Source of the DNA: Ignavibacteria bacterium
GTDB taxonomy: Bacteria > Bacteroidota > Ignavibacteria > Tepidaquicellales > Tepidaquicellaceae
Reading direction: 5' to 3'
Length of the DNA: 64,000 bases
Assembly: GCA_019187405.1 (NCBI GenBank)
Contig: JABAQZ010000004.1
Location: 62,001-126,000, forward strand
Shown here: piece by piece, positions 1 through 8,272 of the stretch
Position numbering within the stretch: position 1 is the first letter of the stretch
Layout: every line of letters begins with the position of its first letter
Notes under the pieces: model-generated
What the model was told of the DNA's origin: nothing
The model's input: only the letters and a program-made list of their open reading frames with translations
Database searches by the model: none
Position numbers and translations under genes: made by a program

Positions 1-286
1 CAACATTCATGGAATCAAATAAAGCTGCACCCTGAAATAAAAATCCGAATTTTTTTCTTAAAGAATAAACTTCTTTTTCGTTCATCAAGGTAATGTCTTT
101 ACCTTCGATATAAATATGGCCTTCGTCAGGAGTAAGAAGACCTATAATATGTTTTAGCATTACGGATTTACCGCAGCCGCTTCTGCCGATAATCACAAGC
201 GTAATACCTTTTTCAATTTTTAAATCAACTCCGTTTAATACTTTTTTAGCTCCAAAACTCTTTTTTAAACCTGTAATATCAATCAT
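1..286 (-). CDS. mlaF: MlaF-like ABC transporter ATPase, N-terminal part (cut by window edge)
   Basis: The first 95 codons of an ABC ATPase read leftwards from an ATG at 284-286 and run off the window. The Walker A motif (GRSGCGKS) is followed by MLKHIIGLL, and the Q-loop region reads FGFLFQGAALFDSM. That wording is characteristic of the MlaF/Ttg2A (Mkl) subfamily, which powers phospholipid or related lipid transport between inner and outer membrane with an MlaE permease and an MlaD MCE protein. The signature motif and Walker B lie outside the window, as would any mlaE or mlaD partners. The gene is divergent from the exported-protein gene to its right. The family call is firm; the transported lipid is inferred from the family. 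Confidence 0.85.
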   Translation of the reverse strand, partial: MIDITGLKKSFGAKKVLNGVDLKIEKGITLVIIGRSGCGKSVMLKHIIGLLTPDEGHIYIEGKDITLMNEKEVYSLRKKFGFLFQGAALFDSMNV

Positions 287-509
287 CCGGTTATTCGAAA
301 GTTTAATTTTTAAAATTCAAAATTAATTCATAAAAAGCTTAATAGATACGGATTAAGAAATAGCAAAATGAGGATACAAATATTGATATTAATTTTGCTT
401 ATCTACAATTAAGTAAGAAATTTTAAACAAAGTGCAACATATTTTTCTTTGTTTTTTAAAATTAATTGCAATATTTTTGAATACTAAAAAAATTAAAACA
501 ATTACCGAA

Positions 510-1577
510 ATGAAAAAGACATTACAACTTTCAATTTTAATGTTTGCATTGGCATTCATTTCCCCAAAAATTACTTATTCTCAGACATACAATGCAGTTC
601 TTGAATATTGCACAGGTACATGGTGCCAGTGGTGTCCGTGCGGACACTCAAATGTTCATGACATTCTATCTAATTATCCAAATACCGTAGTACTTGCTTA
701 TCACGGAGCAGGTTCTGATCCGTGGCAGACATACACATCAGGCATCAGATCATTATTCGGTTTTTCCGCATATCCATCGGGAGTTGTCGGAAGAAAAACT
801 GGAATCATTACTTATTCAGCTTGGAATAATGAAGTTGTGTTACAGACATTACTTACTCAGCCCGGAGTAAGCATCGTAGTAAATAATAAATCTTACGATG
901 CAGGCACAAGAACATTGACAGCAACAATAAAGGTTACTGCCAATACAAATTTGAACGGTGAATTTTACATTAATTACGTCTTGACAGAAAACAATCTTGT
1001 TTATCCGCAAACAGGTAACGGATCTTGTGCGGGAGGTTCAAATTATGTTCATGGACATGCTGTAAAAAGTATGATGAACGGAGATATTGGCGAACTGATC
1101 CACTCTGGAGAATGGAGCTCAGGGCAGGAAGTAATCAGAAATCTTACTTATGTACTCCCGAATTCACCGCAGGTAAGCGTTCCTGAAAACTGCGATTTAA
1201 ACATTTTTGTTTACAAGCAGGGTTCAAGCATTTCTTCAAACAGCAATATTCAGCAGTCTTTGAGGACACCAGTTATTGGTACAACCGGGGTTCAGAATAC
1301 TTCAGCATTAGTTAAAGGATATGAATTATCTCAGAATTATCCGAATCCATTCAATCCTACAACAAGCTTTACTTTCTCTGTTCCAAAAGAAGGATTAACG
1401 AGCCTTAAATTTTATGATGCGCTTGGAAATGAAGTTGCAACATACATTGACGGCGTGATTAAAGTAGGAACATACAGTGTTGAGTTTGACGGATCAGGTT
1501 TATCCAGCGGAGTATATTTCTATACATTAGTTACAAGCGATTTCAAGGAAACAAAGCGAATGATATTAACTAAATAA
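510..1577 (+). CDS. Exported Omp28/thioredoxin-like protein with T9SS sorting domain
   Basis: I take the ATG at 510 as the start. It gives a classical signal peptide (MKKTLQLSILMFALAF...) of a 355-residue protein; the frame stays open upstream to a GTG at 432, but that would put 26 residues before the signal. The mature N-terminus carries a cysteine cluster (CTGTWCQWCPCG) placed like the redox motif of Omp28-related, thioredoxin-fold outer-membrane proteins, followed by an aromatic-rich YHGAGSDPW segment. The last ~80 residues are a T9SS type A sorting domain beginning QNYPNPFNPTT and ending ETKRMILTK, which sends such proteins through the outer membrane. Disulfide or metal chemistry is possible, but the substrate is unknown. 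Confidence 0.85.
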   Translation: MKKTLQLSILMFALAFISPKITYSQTYNAVLEYCTGTWCQWCPCGHSNVHDILSNYPNTVVLAYHGAGSDPWQTYTSGIRSLFGFSAYPSGVVGRKTGIITYSAWNNEVVLQTLLTQPGVSIVVNNKSYDAGTRTLTATIKVTANTNLNGEFYINYVLTENNLVYPQTGNGSCAGGSNYVHGHAVKSMMNGDIGELIHSGEWSSGQEVIRNLTYVLPNSPQVSVPENCDLNIFVYKQGSSISSNSNIQQSLRTPVIGTTGVQNTSALVKGYELSQNYPNPFNPTTSFTFSVPKEGLTSLKFYDALGNEVATYIDGVIKVGTYSVEFDGSGLSSGVYFYTLVTSDFKETKRMILTK

Positions 1578-1599
1578 TTTAATAAATTTCATTACTTGC

Positions 1600-1629
1600 A
1601 AAAGCGGGTTTACAAATCCCGCTTTTTTT
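1600..1629 (+). terminator. Rho-independent terminator
   Basis: AAAAGCGGG pairs with CCCGCTTTT across a short AT loop and is followed by a T run. It sits 22 bases after the stop of the Omp28-like gene. Confidence 0.85.
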
Positions 1630-1737
1630 ATGTCTAATTTCCGAGCAGTTAAGTTACTTTATTAAACTTGATTATTTTATAAATCTAAACTAAGTTTACA
1701 AAAAATTTATTTTAAAAAATTAAAAAAGGAATCACAA

Positions 1738-3099
1738 ATGAAAAGTAAAATTTTACAAGTTTTATCATTATTTGTTTTCATTATTTTCATTTCCAATTCT
1801 GCTTATTCGCAATGGACAATTGCCGGAGCAGTCTCAGGCGCAGGCACATATCCGAGTATTTCTGTTGTTGATCAGAATACTGCATGGGTAGCCGGAGGGA
1901 CAAATACTCCTTCCATATTCAGAACCACTAATGGCGGCACATCATGGCAGACAATCCCTACAACTGGCATTAATTTAGATGTATTTTGTGTCTGGGCAGT
2001 TGATGCAAACACAGCTTATGTAGGCGACGGCGGCGCAGCAGGCGGTGCTGGTGGAAATGCAAGTTTTTACAAGACAACAAATGCCGGAGTAAACTGGACT
2101 ACCGTTGCAAGTACCGGAGGAACAGCAGGTTTCTTTAACGGTATTGTTTTTTCAAAAACCAATCCAATGTTTGGTGTAGCACAGTCAGATCCTCCAACAG
2201 GAACCGGACAGGCATATTATTTATCTATCACAACAAATGGGGGAACTAATTGGAATCCAGCTTCACCTCAGCCGCCCGGAATTTCAGGTACAGCATCGGC
2301 TCAAAATTCTATAATAGTTATAGATAATATGTTCTACGGCTTCGGAGGAAATGCGCTTCCATCGAGAGCATATTTAACAAGCAACGGCGGAGCTAACTGG
2401 TATGTAGGAACACTTGCCGGCCTTTCAGGTGGTTTTGTTTGCGGTCTTGCATTCAGCAGTGACAAACAATATGGTATAGCGGCAACAAGCGCTTCTTTAC
2501 CGAGTATTGCAAGAACAACCGACGGAGGTCTTACATGGTCAACAGTTAACATAGGTTCAGGATTTACTGGATACTGTACTTGTAAATGGATAGAAGGTAC
2601 AAATACATGTTACATTTCAGCTGCAACAGGTTCAGCCGGTGTAGTTAAGAAAAGCACTGACAGGGGACTTACTTGGACAACCATGACAACATCCGGATTA
2701 ACCGGAATAACTCACATGGAATTTAAAAAAGTGGGAACAACAGTTTACGGATATGCTGCTACTGGAAACGGCGCAATTTTGAAAGTTACTGATCTTGTTA
2801 CGGGTGTTAATACATTAAATTCAGCGATACCATCTGAATTTGTACTTGAGCAAAATTACCCGAATCCATTTAATCCAACAACAACAATAAATTTCTCGAT
2901 ACCTTTTGCATCAAATGTTACGATTAAAGTTTATAATGCACTTGGAAAGGAAGTTTCTGAACTGGTAAATGAATTCAAGAATCCCGGAAATTATTCCGTT
3001 GATTTTACAGCAGGTTCGGATTTATCTTCAGGAATTTATTATTATACTTTAAAAGCAGATAATTTTGTTCAGACAAAGAAACTCATGCTTGTAAAGTAA
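1738..3099 (+). CDS. Exported YCF48/BNR-repeat protein with T9SS sorting domain
   Basis: A 453-residue protein with an N-terminal signal peptide (MKSKILQVLSLFVFII...AYSQ). It contains repeated 'FRTTNGGTSWQT', 'YKTTNAGVNWTT', 'ARTTDGGLTWST' and 'KKSTDRGLTWTT' units. These are BNR/YCF48-type Asp-box repeats that fold as a beta-propeller. The last ~85 residues are a type A T9SS sorting domain starting EQNYPNPFNPTT and ending TKKLMLVK. The ATG at 1738 follows an AAAAAGGA ribosome binding site. Such proteins are common on the surface of Ignavibacteria-like cells; binding or adhesion is plausible, but no catalytic residues were identified. It is probably transcribed alone and ends at a hairpin terminator. 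Confidence 0.85.
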   Translation: MKSKILQVLSLFVFIIFISNSAYSQWTIAGAVSGAGTYPSISVVDQNTAWVAGGTNTPSIFRTTNGGTSWQTIPTTGINLDVFCVWAVDANTAYVGDGGAAGGAGGNASFYKTTNAGVNWTTVASTGGTAGFFNGIVFSKTNPMFGVAQSDPPTGTGQAYYLSITTNGGTNWNPASPQPPGISGTASAQNSIIVIDNMFYGFGGNALPSRAYLTSNGGANWYVGTLAGLSGGFVCGLAFSSDKQYGIAATSASLPSIARTTDGGLTWSTVNIGSGFTGYCTCKWIEGTNTCYISAATGSAGVVKKSTDRGLTWTTMTTSGLTGITHMEFKKVGTTVYGYAATGNGAILKVTDLVTGVNTLNSAIPSEFVLEQNYPNPFNPTTTINFSIPFASNVTIKVYNALGKEVSELVNEFKNPGNYSVDFTAGSDLSSGIYYYTLKADNFVQTKKLMLVK

Positions 3100-3125
3100 T
3101 AAAGATTTATTTTACATTTATTTTG

Positions 3126-3161
3126 CCCACTTAATAATATTTTTATTGAGTGGGTTTTTTT
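3126..3161 (+). terminator. Rho-independent terminator
   Basis: CCCACTTAATAA pairs, with one mismatch, to TTATTGAGTGGG and is followed by a run of Ts. It lies 27 bases after the preceding stop codon. Confidence 0.85.
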
Positions 3162-3190
3162 ATTTAATCTAATTTACAAAACCTTTAAAA

Positions 3191-3196
3191 AAGAGG
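3191..3196 (+). promoter_or_regulatory. Ribosome binding site deciding a TTG start
   Basis: AAGAGG ends five bases before TTG at 3202, and the next codons encode a signal peptide (KKLILLTILIF). This supports TTG as the true start. Confidence 0.6.
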
Positions 3197-3201
3197 AATA
3201 A

Positions 3202-4527
3202 TTGAAAAAATTAATATTATTAACAATTTTGATTTTTTGCGTTAATGCATACGGACAACAATGGACTCTTGTTACTCAGATTCCGGGAGGACCGAGAATT
3301 AATTCCATTTCCGTAGTAAATCAAAATTTAATCTGGGTATGCTGCGATACAACAAAGATTTTCAGATCAACAAATGCAGGTTTGAACTGGGAATTGAGAA
3401 ACGGCGGTATCCCTTCAGGAAATCTGTACGGAATTTCAGCAATTGATTCGCTTAACTGCTGGGTGGGGACAGTTTTGGGAAGTATTTACAGAACTACAAA
3501 CGGGGGATTAAACTGGACACAGCAGTTTTCTCAATCAGGAAGTTTTTCTAACTGCATTAAAATGTTTAATTTGAATTACGGTATATACAACGGTGACCCT
3601 TCCGGAAATGGGCAGCCAATGCAGTACAGATATACTACAAACGGGGGATTAAACTGGATACTTTCTCCAAATGCTCCAATTTCAAATAATGAATACAGTC
3701 TTGTAAATGCTTGGGACTGGATAGATACGGGTAATGTTTGGATTGGAGTGGCAAATGCCGTTACAAATGCAACCAACACAAAAGTAAACAGAACATCAGT
3801 CGGTTTCGGCGGAGGAGTTTGGAATACTGGAGTATTTCTTGGAACAGGTACATCAGACGGATTGTATGCTCAGGGTATCGGATTTACGAATCTGCAAAAC
3901 GGAATGGTTGGAACAAACAACAGCGCTATCAGAAAGACAACAAATGGCGGGGTAAATTGGTCAATTGTTACAGCGCCATCAGGACTGGTTTCATTCAACA
4001 TCTCGGATATGGAATCATTTAAAGACGGTTCAAATACCATACGATTTGCAATTGGAACTTTAACTACAAATTACATTTATAAAACCACTGATTACGGAGT
4101 AACCTGGGTTAATGAACCGCTTCCGACTTTAGGCACAGCAAATCGCTGTGGACAGATGGAATTTGTAAATCCGTCATTGGGATATGCAGGCTGTGCATCA
4201 GGAGTGTTTCTGAAATATACAGGACCTTCGTCAATTAATGATCCGATAAATTCCAATGCCGGTGACTATATATTAAATCAGAATTTTCCGAATCCATTTA
4301 ATCCATCTACGGTAATAAAATTTTATGTACCTGCTTTTTCTCGAGTATCGCTGAAAATTTATGATGTAATGGGAAGAGAAGTTTATACAATTTTAGACGA
4401 GGAAAAATCTTCCGGAGAGTACTCATATCAGTTTAATGCGCCCGAGAATATGGGAGCAGGAGTATATTATTATACTTTGCAATCTGATAAGTTTACCGAA
4501 ACAAAAAAATTATTACTACTGAAGTAA
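3202..4527 (+). CDS. Exported YCF48/BNR-repeat protein with T9SS sorting domain
   Basis: A 441-residue paralogue of the gene just upstream, starting at TTG behind an AAGAGG ribosome binding site. It has a short signal peptide (MKKLILLTILIFCVNAYGQ) and BNR/YCF48-like repeats such as FRSTNAGLNWEL, YRTTNGGLNWTQ and YKTTDYGVTWVN. The tail is a T9SS type A sorting domain (LNQNFPNPFNPST...TKKLLLLK), in which the usual Tyr of 'NYPNPFNP' is Phe. It is probably cell-surface or secreted. The two adjacent genes look like a tandem duplication that has diverged, each with its own terminator. No enzymatic activity is apparent. Confidence 0.85.
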   Translation: MKKLILLTILIFCVNAYGQQWTLVTQIPGGPRINSISVVNQNLIWVCCDTTKIFRSTNAGLNWELRNGGIPSGNLYGISAIDSLNCWVGTVLGSIYRTTNGGLNWTQQFSQSGSFSNCIKMFNLNYGIYNGDPSGNGQPMQYRYTTNGGLNWILSPNAPISNNEYSLVNAWDWIDTGNVWIGVANAVTNATNTKVNRTSVGFGGGVWNTGVFLGTGTSDGLYAQGIGFTNLQNGMVGTNNSAIRKTTNGGVNWSIVTAPSGLVSFNISDMESFKDGSNTIRFAIGTLTTNYIYKTTDYGVTWVNEPLPTLGTANRCGQMEFVNPSLGYAGCASGVFLKYTGPSSINDPINSNAGDYILNQNFPNPFNPSTVIKFYVPAFSRVSLKIYDVMGREVYTILDEEKSSGEYSYQFNAPENMGAGVYYYTLQSDKFTETKKLLLLK

Positions 4528-4548
4528 TTTAAATTCTTATTAAATAAG

Positions 4549-4584
4549 AAAGCTCCGTTCTAAAAATCGGACGGGGCTTTTTTT
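4549..4584 (+). terminator. Rho-independent terminator
   Basis: AAAGCTCCGTTC pairs, with G-T and mismatch tolerance, to GGACGGGGCTTT and is followed by Ts. It lies 22 bases after the stop of the second BNR-like gene. Confidence 0.75.
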
Positions 4585-4653
4585 ATTTAAATGTTCAATT
4601 AAAAATCTTGACATTTAAAATTATTAGATTTAGTTTTCACAAAATCTTCACAA

Positions 4654-5070
4654 ATGGATATGTTGGTATATATAAAATACTTCAGTAAATATTATCAAAA
4701 GGTAAGTTGGTGTCTGCAGAATTTTCTCACAATGGAATTTTACAGGAAAATCTGCAACAATTATTACTGGAGCAATATATATAACACCAAACACAACATC
4801 ATAAAGCAGTCTTTAATAATTTTTGTTTCATTTCTGTCGATGATGTTCTTTTCATTCTTTTACCTGCCGACAGATCCGGCAAATATCAATAAAACTTCAT
4901 TTATCTTAAAATCAATAAAGTATATTTCGGAATTTAAATTAAATTCCATAAATATATCCGATATTTTAAAAAGCAATTTGCATAAAATCTTTTTCGCTTC
5001 CGTATTTACCGAAGAAGGCAGTTGTATTTCGAGCAACCCGGCAAGATTAAAAACCGTCTTGCTTATTTAG
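4654..5070 (+). CDS. Hypothetical protein, possible one-TM protein; may not be real
   Basis: An open frame of 138 codons lies between a terminator and the squalene operon. The predicted product is rich in Asn, Ile, Lys and Tyr, with one strongly hydrophobic stretch (SLIIFVSFLSMMFFSFFYL) near residues 53-71. No family is recognised. I see no ribosome binding site before the ATG at 4654, and a later ATG at 4732 would also keep the hydrophobic segment. It ends 45 bases before hpnC. In DNA this AT-rich a frame of this length can arise by chance, so the gene is doubtful; if real it could be a small membrane protein co-transcribed with hpnC. Confidence 0.3.
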   Translation: MDMLVYIKYFSKYYQKVSWCLQNFLTMEFYRKICNNYYWSNIYNTKHNIIKQSLIIFVSFLSMMFFSFFYLPTDPANINKTSFILKSIKYISEFKLNSINISDILKSNLHKIFFASVFTEEGSCISSNPARLKTVLLI

Positions 5071-5115
5071 TCACTTTCATCATTCCGTAACAGATTAATC
5101 AATTAATTTTTCGAT

Positions 5116-6009
5116 TTGAAAAATCATACTTCATTTAATTATGAATATGCTTACAGTTATTGCAAAAAGATTGTTCTTTCACATTATGAAAATTTTCCAG
5201 TAGGTTCTATACTGGTTCCAAAGAAAAGCAGGAAGCATTTTTATGCCGTTTATGCATTTGCAAGAAAAGCTGACGATATTGCCGATTCCGGAATTCTTCA
5301 TCAGGTTCAGAAACTTGAGCTGTTAAATCAATTTGAAGATCAGCTTAATACAATTGATAAAGGTGAATTAAGTCAATTAAATAATGATACGGCACAGATT
5401 TTCATAGCTTTATCAAACACGATTGAAGAACTAAGCATTACAACGGAGGAATTCAGAAAACTATTAACTGCATTTAAGCAGGATTCAGTAAAAAGCAGAT
5501 ATGTCGAGTTTGAAGAGCTTTTAAAATATTCTGAAAATTCTGCAAATCCGATCGGTCATCTGGTACTAAATATTTTCGGATACCATAAGGAAGCTGATAA
5601 AAGTTTATTCCATTGTTCGGACAGGATATGTACTGCACTTCAGCTGACAAATTTCTGGCAGGATGCAGGCGAAGATCTCAAAATTGACAGAGTTTATATT
5701 CCGGAAACAGATATGAAAAATACGGGATACAGCTATGAAAAATTATTCAAGAAGGTTGAAAACAATGAATTTGTAGATATAATGAAAAATCTTATTAGTA
5801 AAACAGAAAAATTATTTGACGAAGGCAGGGGAATCATTGATTATACGAGCGGAAGGTTAAGGCTGGAATTAAAGGCTACTATTTCAGGAGGTGAAGAAAT
5901 ATTAAAGATGATAAAGAAAATTGATTACAAAGTTTTAAATAAGAGAGTAACGCTAAGCAGTTTTACAAAAACTAAATTATTTTTTAAAATACTGTTTTGC
6001 AGAATTTAG
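5116..6009 (+). CDS. hpnC: Squalene synthase-like HpnC (hydroxysqualene synthase)
   Basis: A 297-residue member of the squalene/phytoene synthase family. The first aspartate-rich motif reads FYAVYAFARKADDIAD and the second, near residue 190, FWQDAGEDLKIDRVYIP. In the HpnCDE pathway, HpnD makes presqualene diphosphate from two farnesyl diphosphates, HpnC converts it to hydroxysqualene and HpnE reduces that to squalene. The assignment rests on order: this gene overlaps a second synthase paralogue, which overlaps an amine-oxidase-like desaturase. The start is the TTG at 5116; no strong ribosome binding site is visible, so a somewhat different start is possible. Hopanoid or carotenoid end-products cannot be told apart from this window. 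Confidence 0.88.
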   Translation: MKNHTSFNYEYAYSYCKKIVLSHYENFPVGSILVPKKSRKHFYAVYAFARKADDIADSGILHQVQKLELLNQFEDQLNTIDKGELSQLNNDTAQIFIALSNTIEELSITTEEFRKLLTAFKQDSVKSRYVEFEELLKYSENSANPIGHLVLNIFGYHKEADKSLFHCSDRICTALQLTNFWQDAGEDLKIDRVYIPETDMKNTGYSYEKLFKKVENNEFVDIMKNLISKTEKLFDEGRGIIDYTSGRLRLELKATISGGEEILKMIKKIDYKVLNKRVTLSSFTKTKLFFKILFCRI

Positions 6010-6911
6010 AAAACAAAAATACCGAAATTCAGAATTCAAACGAAAGAAAGATAACAAAGAAAAGCAGATCTAATTTTTTGTTTTCATTTTCATTCTTGAA
6101 CAAGGAAAAGAATGAAGCGCTAAATACTGTTTATGCATACTGCAGAAAGACCGATGATATTGCAGATGACAATGAAGTGAATACAGATGAAAAACTTATA
6201 CAATTAAAAAAGTGGAGAGATAGTCTGGAGCGATCGCTTAATGACGAAGAGACTGCAAACCCATTAATGAACAATCTGAATAAAGTCATAAAAAAGTTTA
6301 ACATTCCGGAAGAGCCGTTTTATGATTTGATAGAAGGAATGGAGATTGACTTAAAGAAAAACAGGTTCAGGACATTTGCCGAATTAGCCGATTACTGTTA
6401 TAAAGCAGCGTCAAATGTCGGACTGATGTGCATTGAAATATTCGGATACAAAAATCCTGAAACAAAAAACTTTGCAATTAATCTTGGAATTGCTCTTCAG
6501 CTTACAAATATTCTCAGAGATATAAAAGCAGATGCCGAAAGAGGGAGGATTTACATTCCGCAGGAAGATTTACGGAGATTCAATTATAAAGAGAGTGATT
6601 TGCTTGAAGGCAGATACAATGAAGATTTTATTAAGCTGATGAAATTTGAATGCGGCAGGGCAAAATATTTTTATAAAGAAGCAGATAAATCTCTTTCTGA
6701 TGAAGACAGAGGCAGTATGTTTGCTGCAAGAATAATGGAGCAGATATATTTAAGAATTCTTAGAAAGATAGAGAGAAAAAATTATAACGTGTTTGAAAAG
6801 AAAGTCAGTATTTCAGATTTGCGAAAAGCAATGATATCGCTGGGAGTATATCTGAAATACAGAGTTTTCCATGCTGTTGACGGCAAAGGGTTAGCCATTC
6901 AAAACAAATGA
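5997..6911 (+). CDS. hpnD: Presqualene diphosphate synthase HpnD
   Basis: A 304-residue squalene/phytoene synthase paralogue with motifs RSNFLFSFSFLNKEKNEALN, AYCRKTDDIADDN and LTNILRDIKADAERGRIYIP. These are the two Asp-rich Mg-diphosphate sites and match the HpnD type better than the upstream copy (LRDI...DAERGR is typical). It is predicted to condense two farnesyl diphosphates to presqualene diphosphate at the cytoplasmic face of the membrane. The TTG start at 5997 overlaps the end of hpnC by 13 bases, and the stop overlaps the hpnE start by four (ATGA), which suggests translational coupling. Confidence 0.9.
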   Translation: MQNLENKNTEIQNSNERKITKKSRSNFLFSFSFLNKEKNEALNTVYAYCRKTDDIADDNEVNTDEKLIQLKKWRDSLERSLNDEETANPLMNNLNKVIKKFNIPEEPFYDLIEGMEIDLKKNRFRTFAELADYCYKAASNVGLMCIEIFGYKNPETKNFAINLGIALQLTNILRDIKADAERGRIYIPQEDLRRFNYKESDLLEGRYNEDFIKLMKFECGRAKYFYKEADKSLSDEDRGSMFAARIMEQIYLRILRKIERKNYNVFEKKVSISDLRKAMISLGVYLKYRVFHAVDGKGLAIQNK

Positions 6912-8248
6912 GAGGAGAAAAATCTGTCTGCATAATCGGCGGAGGCATGGCAGGATTAGCGGCATCTGTTTTTTTAGCCGATTGCGGTTTTAAAGTAATC
7001 CTTGCCGAAGCAACTCCAAAATTAGGGGGAAGAGCATACAGTTATTTTGACAGAGAGAAAGACATGTTCTTTGACAACGGACAACATCTTTTTGCAGGAT
7101 GGTACAAATATACTTTTGAATATTTGAAGTTAATAAATTCGCTGGATAAGCTTAATTTTCAGAAAGCACTTGAGATTTTTTTCATCAATTCAAAAAAAGA
7201 GAAGTTCATTTTAAGAATTCCCGATCTTCCAGCGCCATTTAATCTGATAAATGGACTAATGAAATTTAAAGCGCTGACTTTTAAAGATAAATTTGGATTG
7301 GCGAAAATCAATAAACTTTTTTTAAAAGAAGATATTGGCGAGGAAAAATCCGGCAATGCATTTGAATTTCTGCTGAAACACCGACAGTCCAAGAATCTTA
7401 TGACTTATTTCTGGGAACCATTTTGTATTGCAGTATTTAATACGCGGCTTGAAAATATCAGTGTGAAGATTTTTATAAATACGTTAAAGGAAGGTTTTTC
7501 GAATGCTCAAAATTCGGTACTTGTTTTTCCAGAAGCAGATTTAAATACTGTTTTAGTAAACGGTGCCGTTGATTACCTGAACAAGAAAGGCGCATGTATA
7601 AAATTAAGCGAGAGACTCAGTCTGCTTTTGGAAGACGGTAAAGTTGCCGGCGTAATTAATGAAAAAGGCGGAAGGCTGACTGCTGATTATTACATATCTG
7701 CAGTTCCTTTTTTCTCGTTTAAAGATTTTGCAGGAGAAAGGTTTTATGCCGAAGAAGGATTTAAATCTGATAAATTGAAATTCTCAGGGATTGTATCGAT
7801 TCATTTGTTCTTTAATAATGATGTTAATATAAATGATGTCTGCAGTAATGTTTGCGGTATGACCGGACTTATTAACATGAGTGTTCAATGGATATTCCTG
7901 AAGAGCAGCAGACATCTTTCGCTTGTCATAAGCGGTGCTGATGAAGCGGGAATTACGGAGAAAAGTAATGAGGAAATTTTTGAAATTGCAGTTACTGATC
8001 TCAGCAAGACAATTGAGGGATTTAATAAAAATCAAATTAGCGATTACAGGGTAATAAAGGAAAAAAGGGCTACATTCATTCCCGACGCAGGGAGTGAAGA
8101 GTGCAGACCTCAGCAAAAAACAAGGTATGATAATTTTTATATATGCGGTGACTGGACGAATACCGGTTTACCTGCGACAATAGAAAGTGCAGCAAGAAGC
8201 GCAAGAATATGCTGTGATTTAATTATTGAAAAAGAAAACTCAATTTAA
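6908..8248 (+). CDS. hpnE: Hydroxysqualene dehydroxylase HpnE (FAD-dependent)
   Basis: A 446-residue flavin amine-oxidase/phytoene-desaturase fold enzyme. The N-terminal dinucleotide motif reads VCIIGGGMAGLAASVFLADCG and is followed by LGGRAYSYFD. The C-terminal FAD segment reads FYICGDWTNTGLPATIESAA. HpnE enzymes take hydroxysqualene from HpnC to squalene. Here it is the last gene of the overlapping hpnCDE set, joined to hpnD by an ATGA overlap. Twenty-four bases separate it from the next gene, so read-through into the dehydratase-like gene is possible. No squalene-hopene cyclase is present in the window. Confidence 0.9.
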   Translation: MRGEKSVCIIGGGMAGLAASVFLADCGFKVILAEATPKLGGRAYSYFDREKDMFFDNGQHLFAGWYKYTFEYLKLINSLDKLNFQKALEIFFINSKKEKFILRIPDLPAPFNLINGLMKFKALTFKDKFGLAKINKLFLKEDIGEEKSGNAFEFLLKHRQSKNLMTYFWEPFCIAVFNTRLENISVKIFINTLKEGFSNAQNSVLVFPEADLNTVLVNGAVDYLNKKGACIKLSERLSLLLEDGKVAGVINEKGGRLTADYYISAVPFFSFKDFAGERFYAEEGFKSDKLKFSGIVSIHLFFNNDVNINDVCSNVCGMTGLINMSVQWIFLKSSRHLSLVISGADEAGITEKSNEEIFEIAVTDLSKTIEGFNKNQISDYRVIKEKRATFIPDAGSEECRPQQKTRYDNFYICGDWTNTGLPATIESAARSARICCDLIIEKENSI

Positions 8249-8272
8249 ATTAAATATTAAAGATAAAACAAA

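Noticed and set aside
432-509. Upstream GTG start of the Omp28-like gene
   Set aside because: It adds 26 residues in front of a complete signal peptide that begins at ATG 510.
1738-4527. Reading the tandem BNR genes as one broken gene
   Set aside because: Each has its own start, signal peptide, sorting domain and terminator, so they are two genes.
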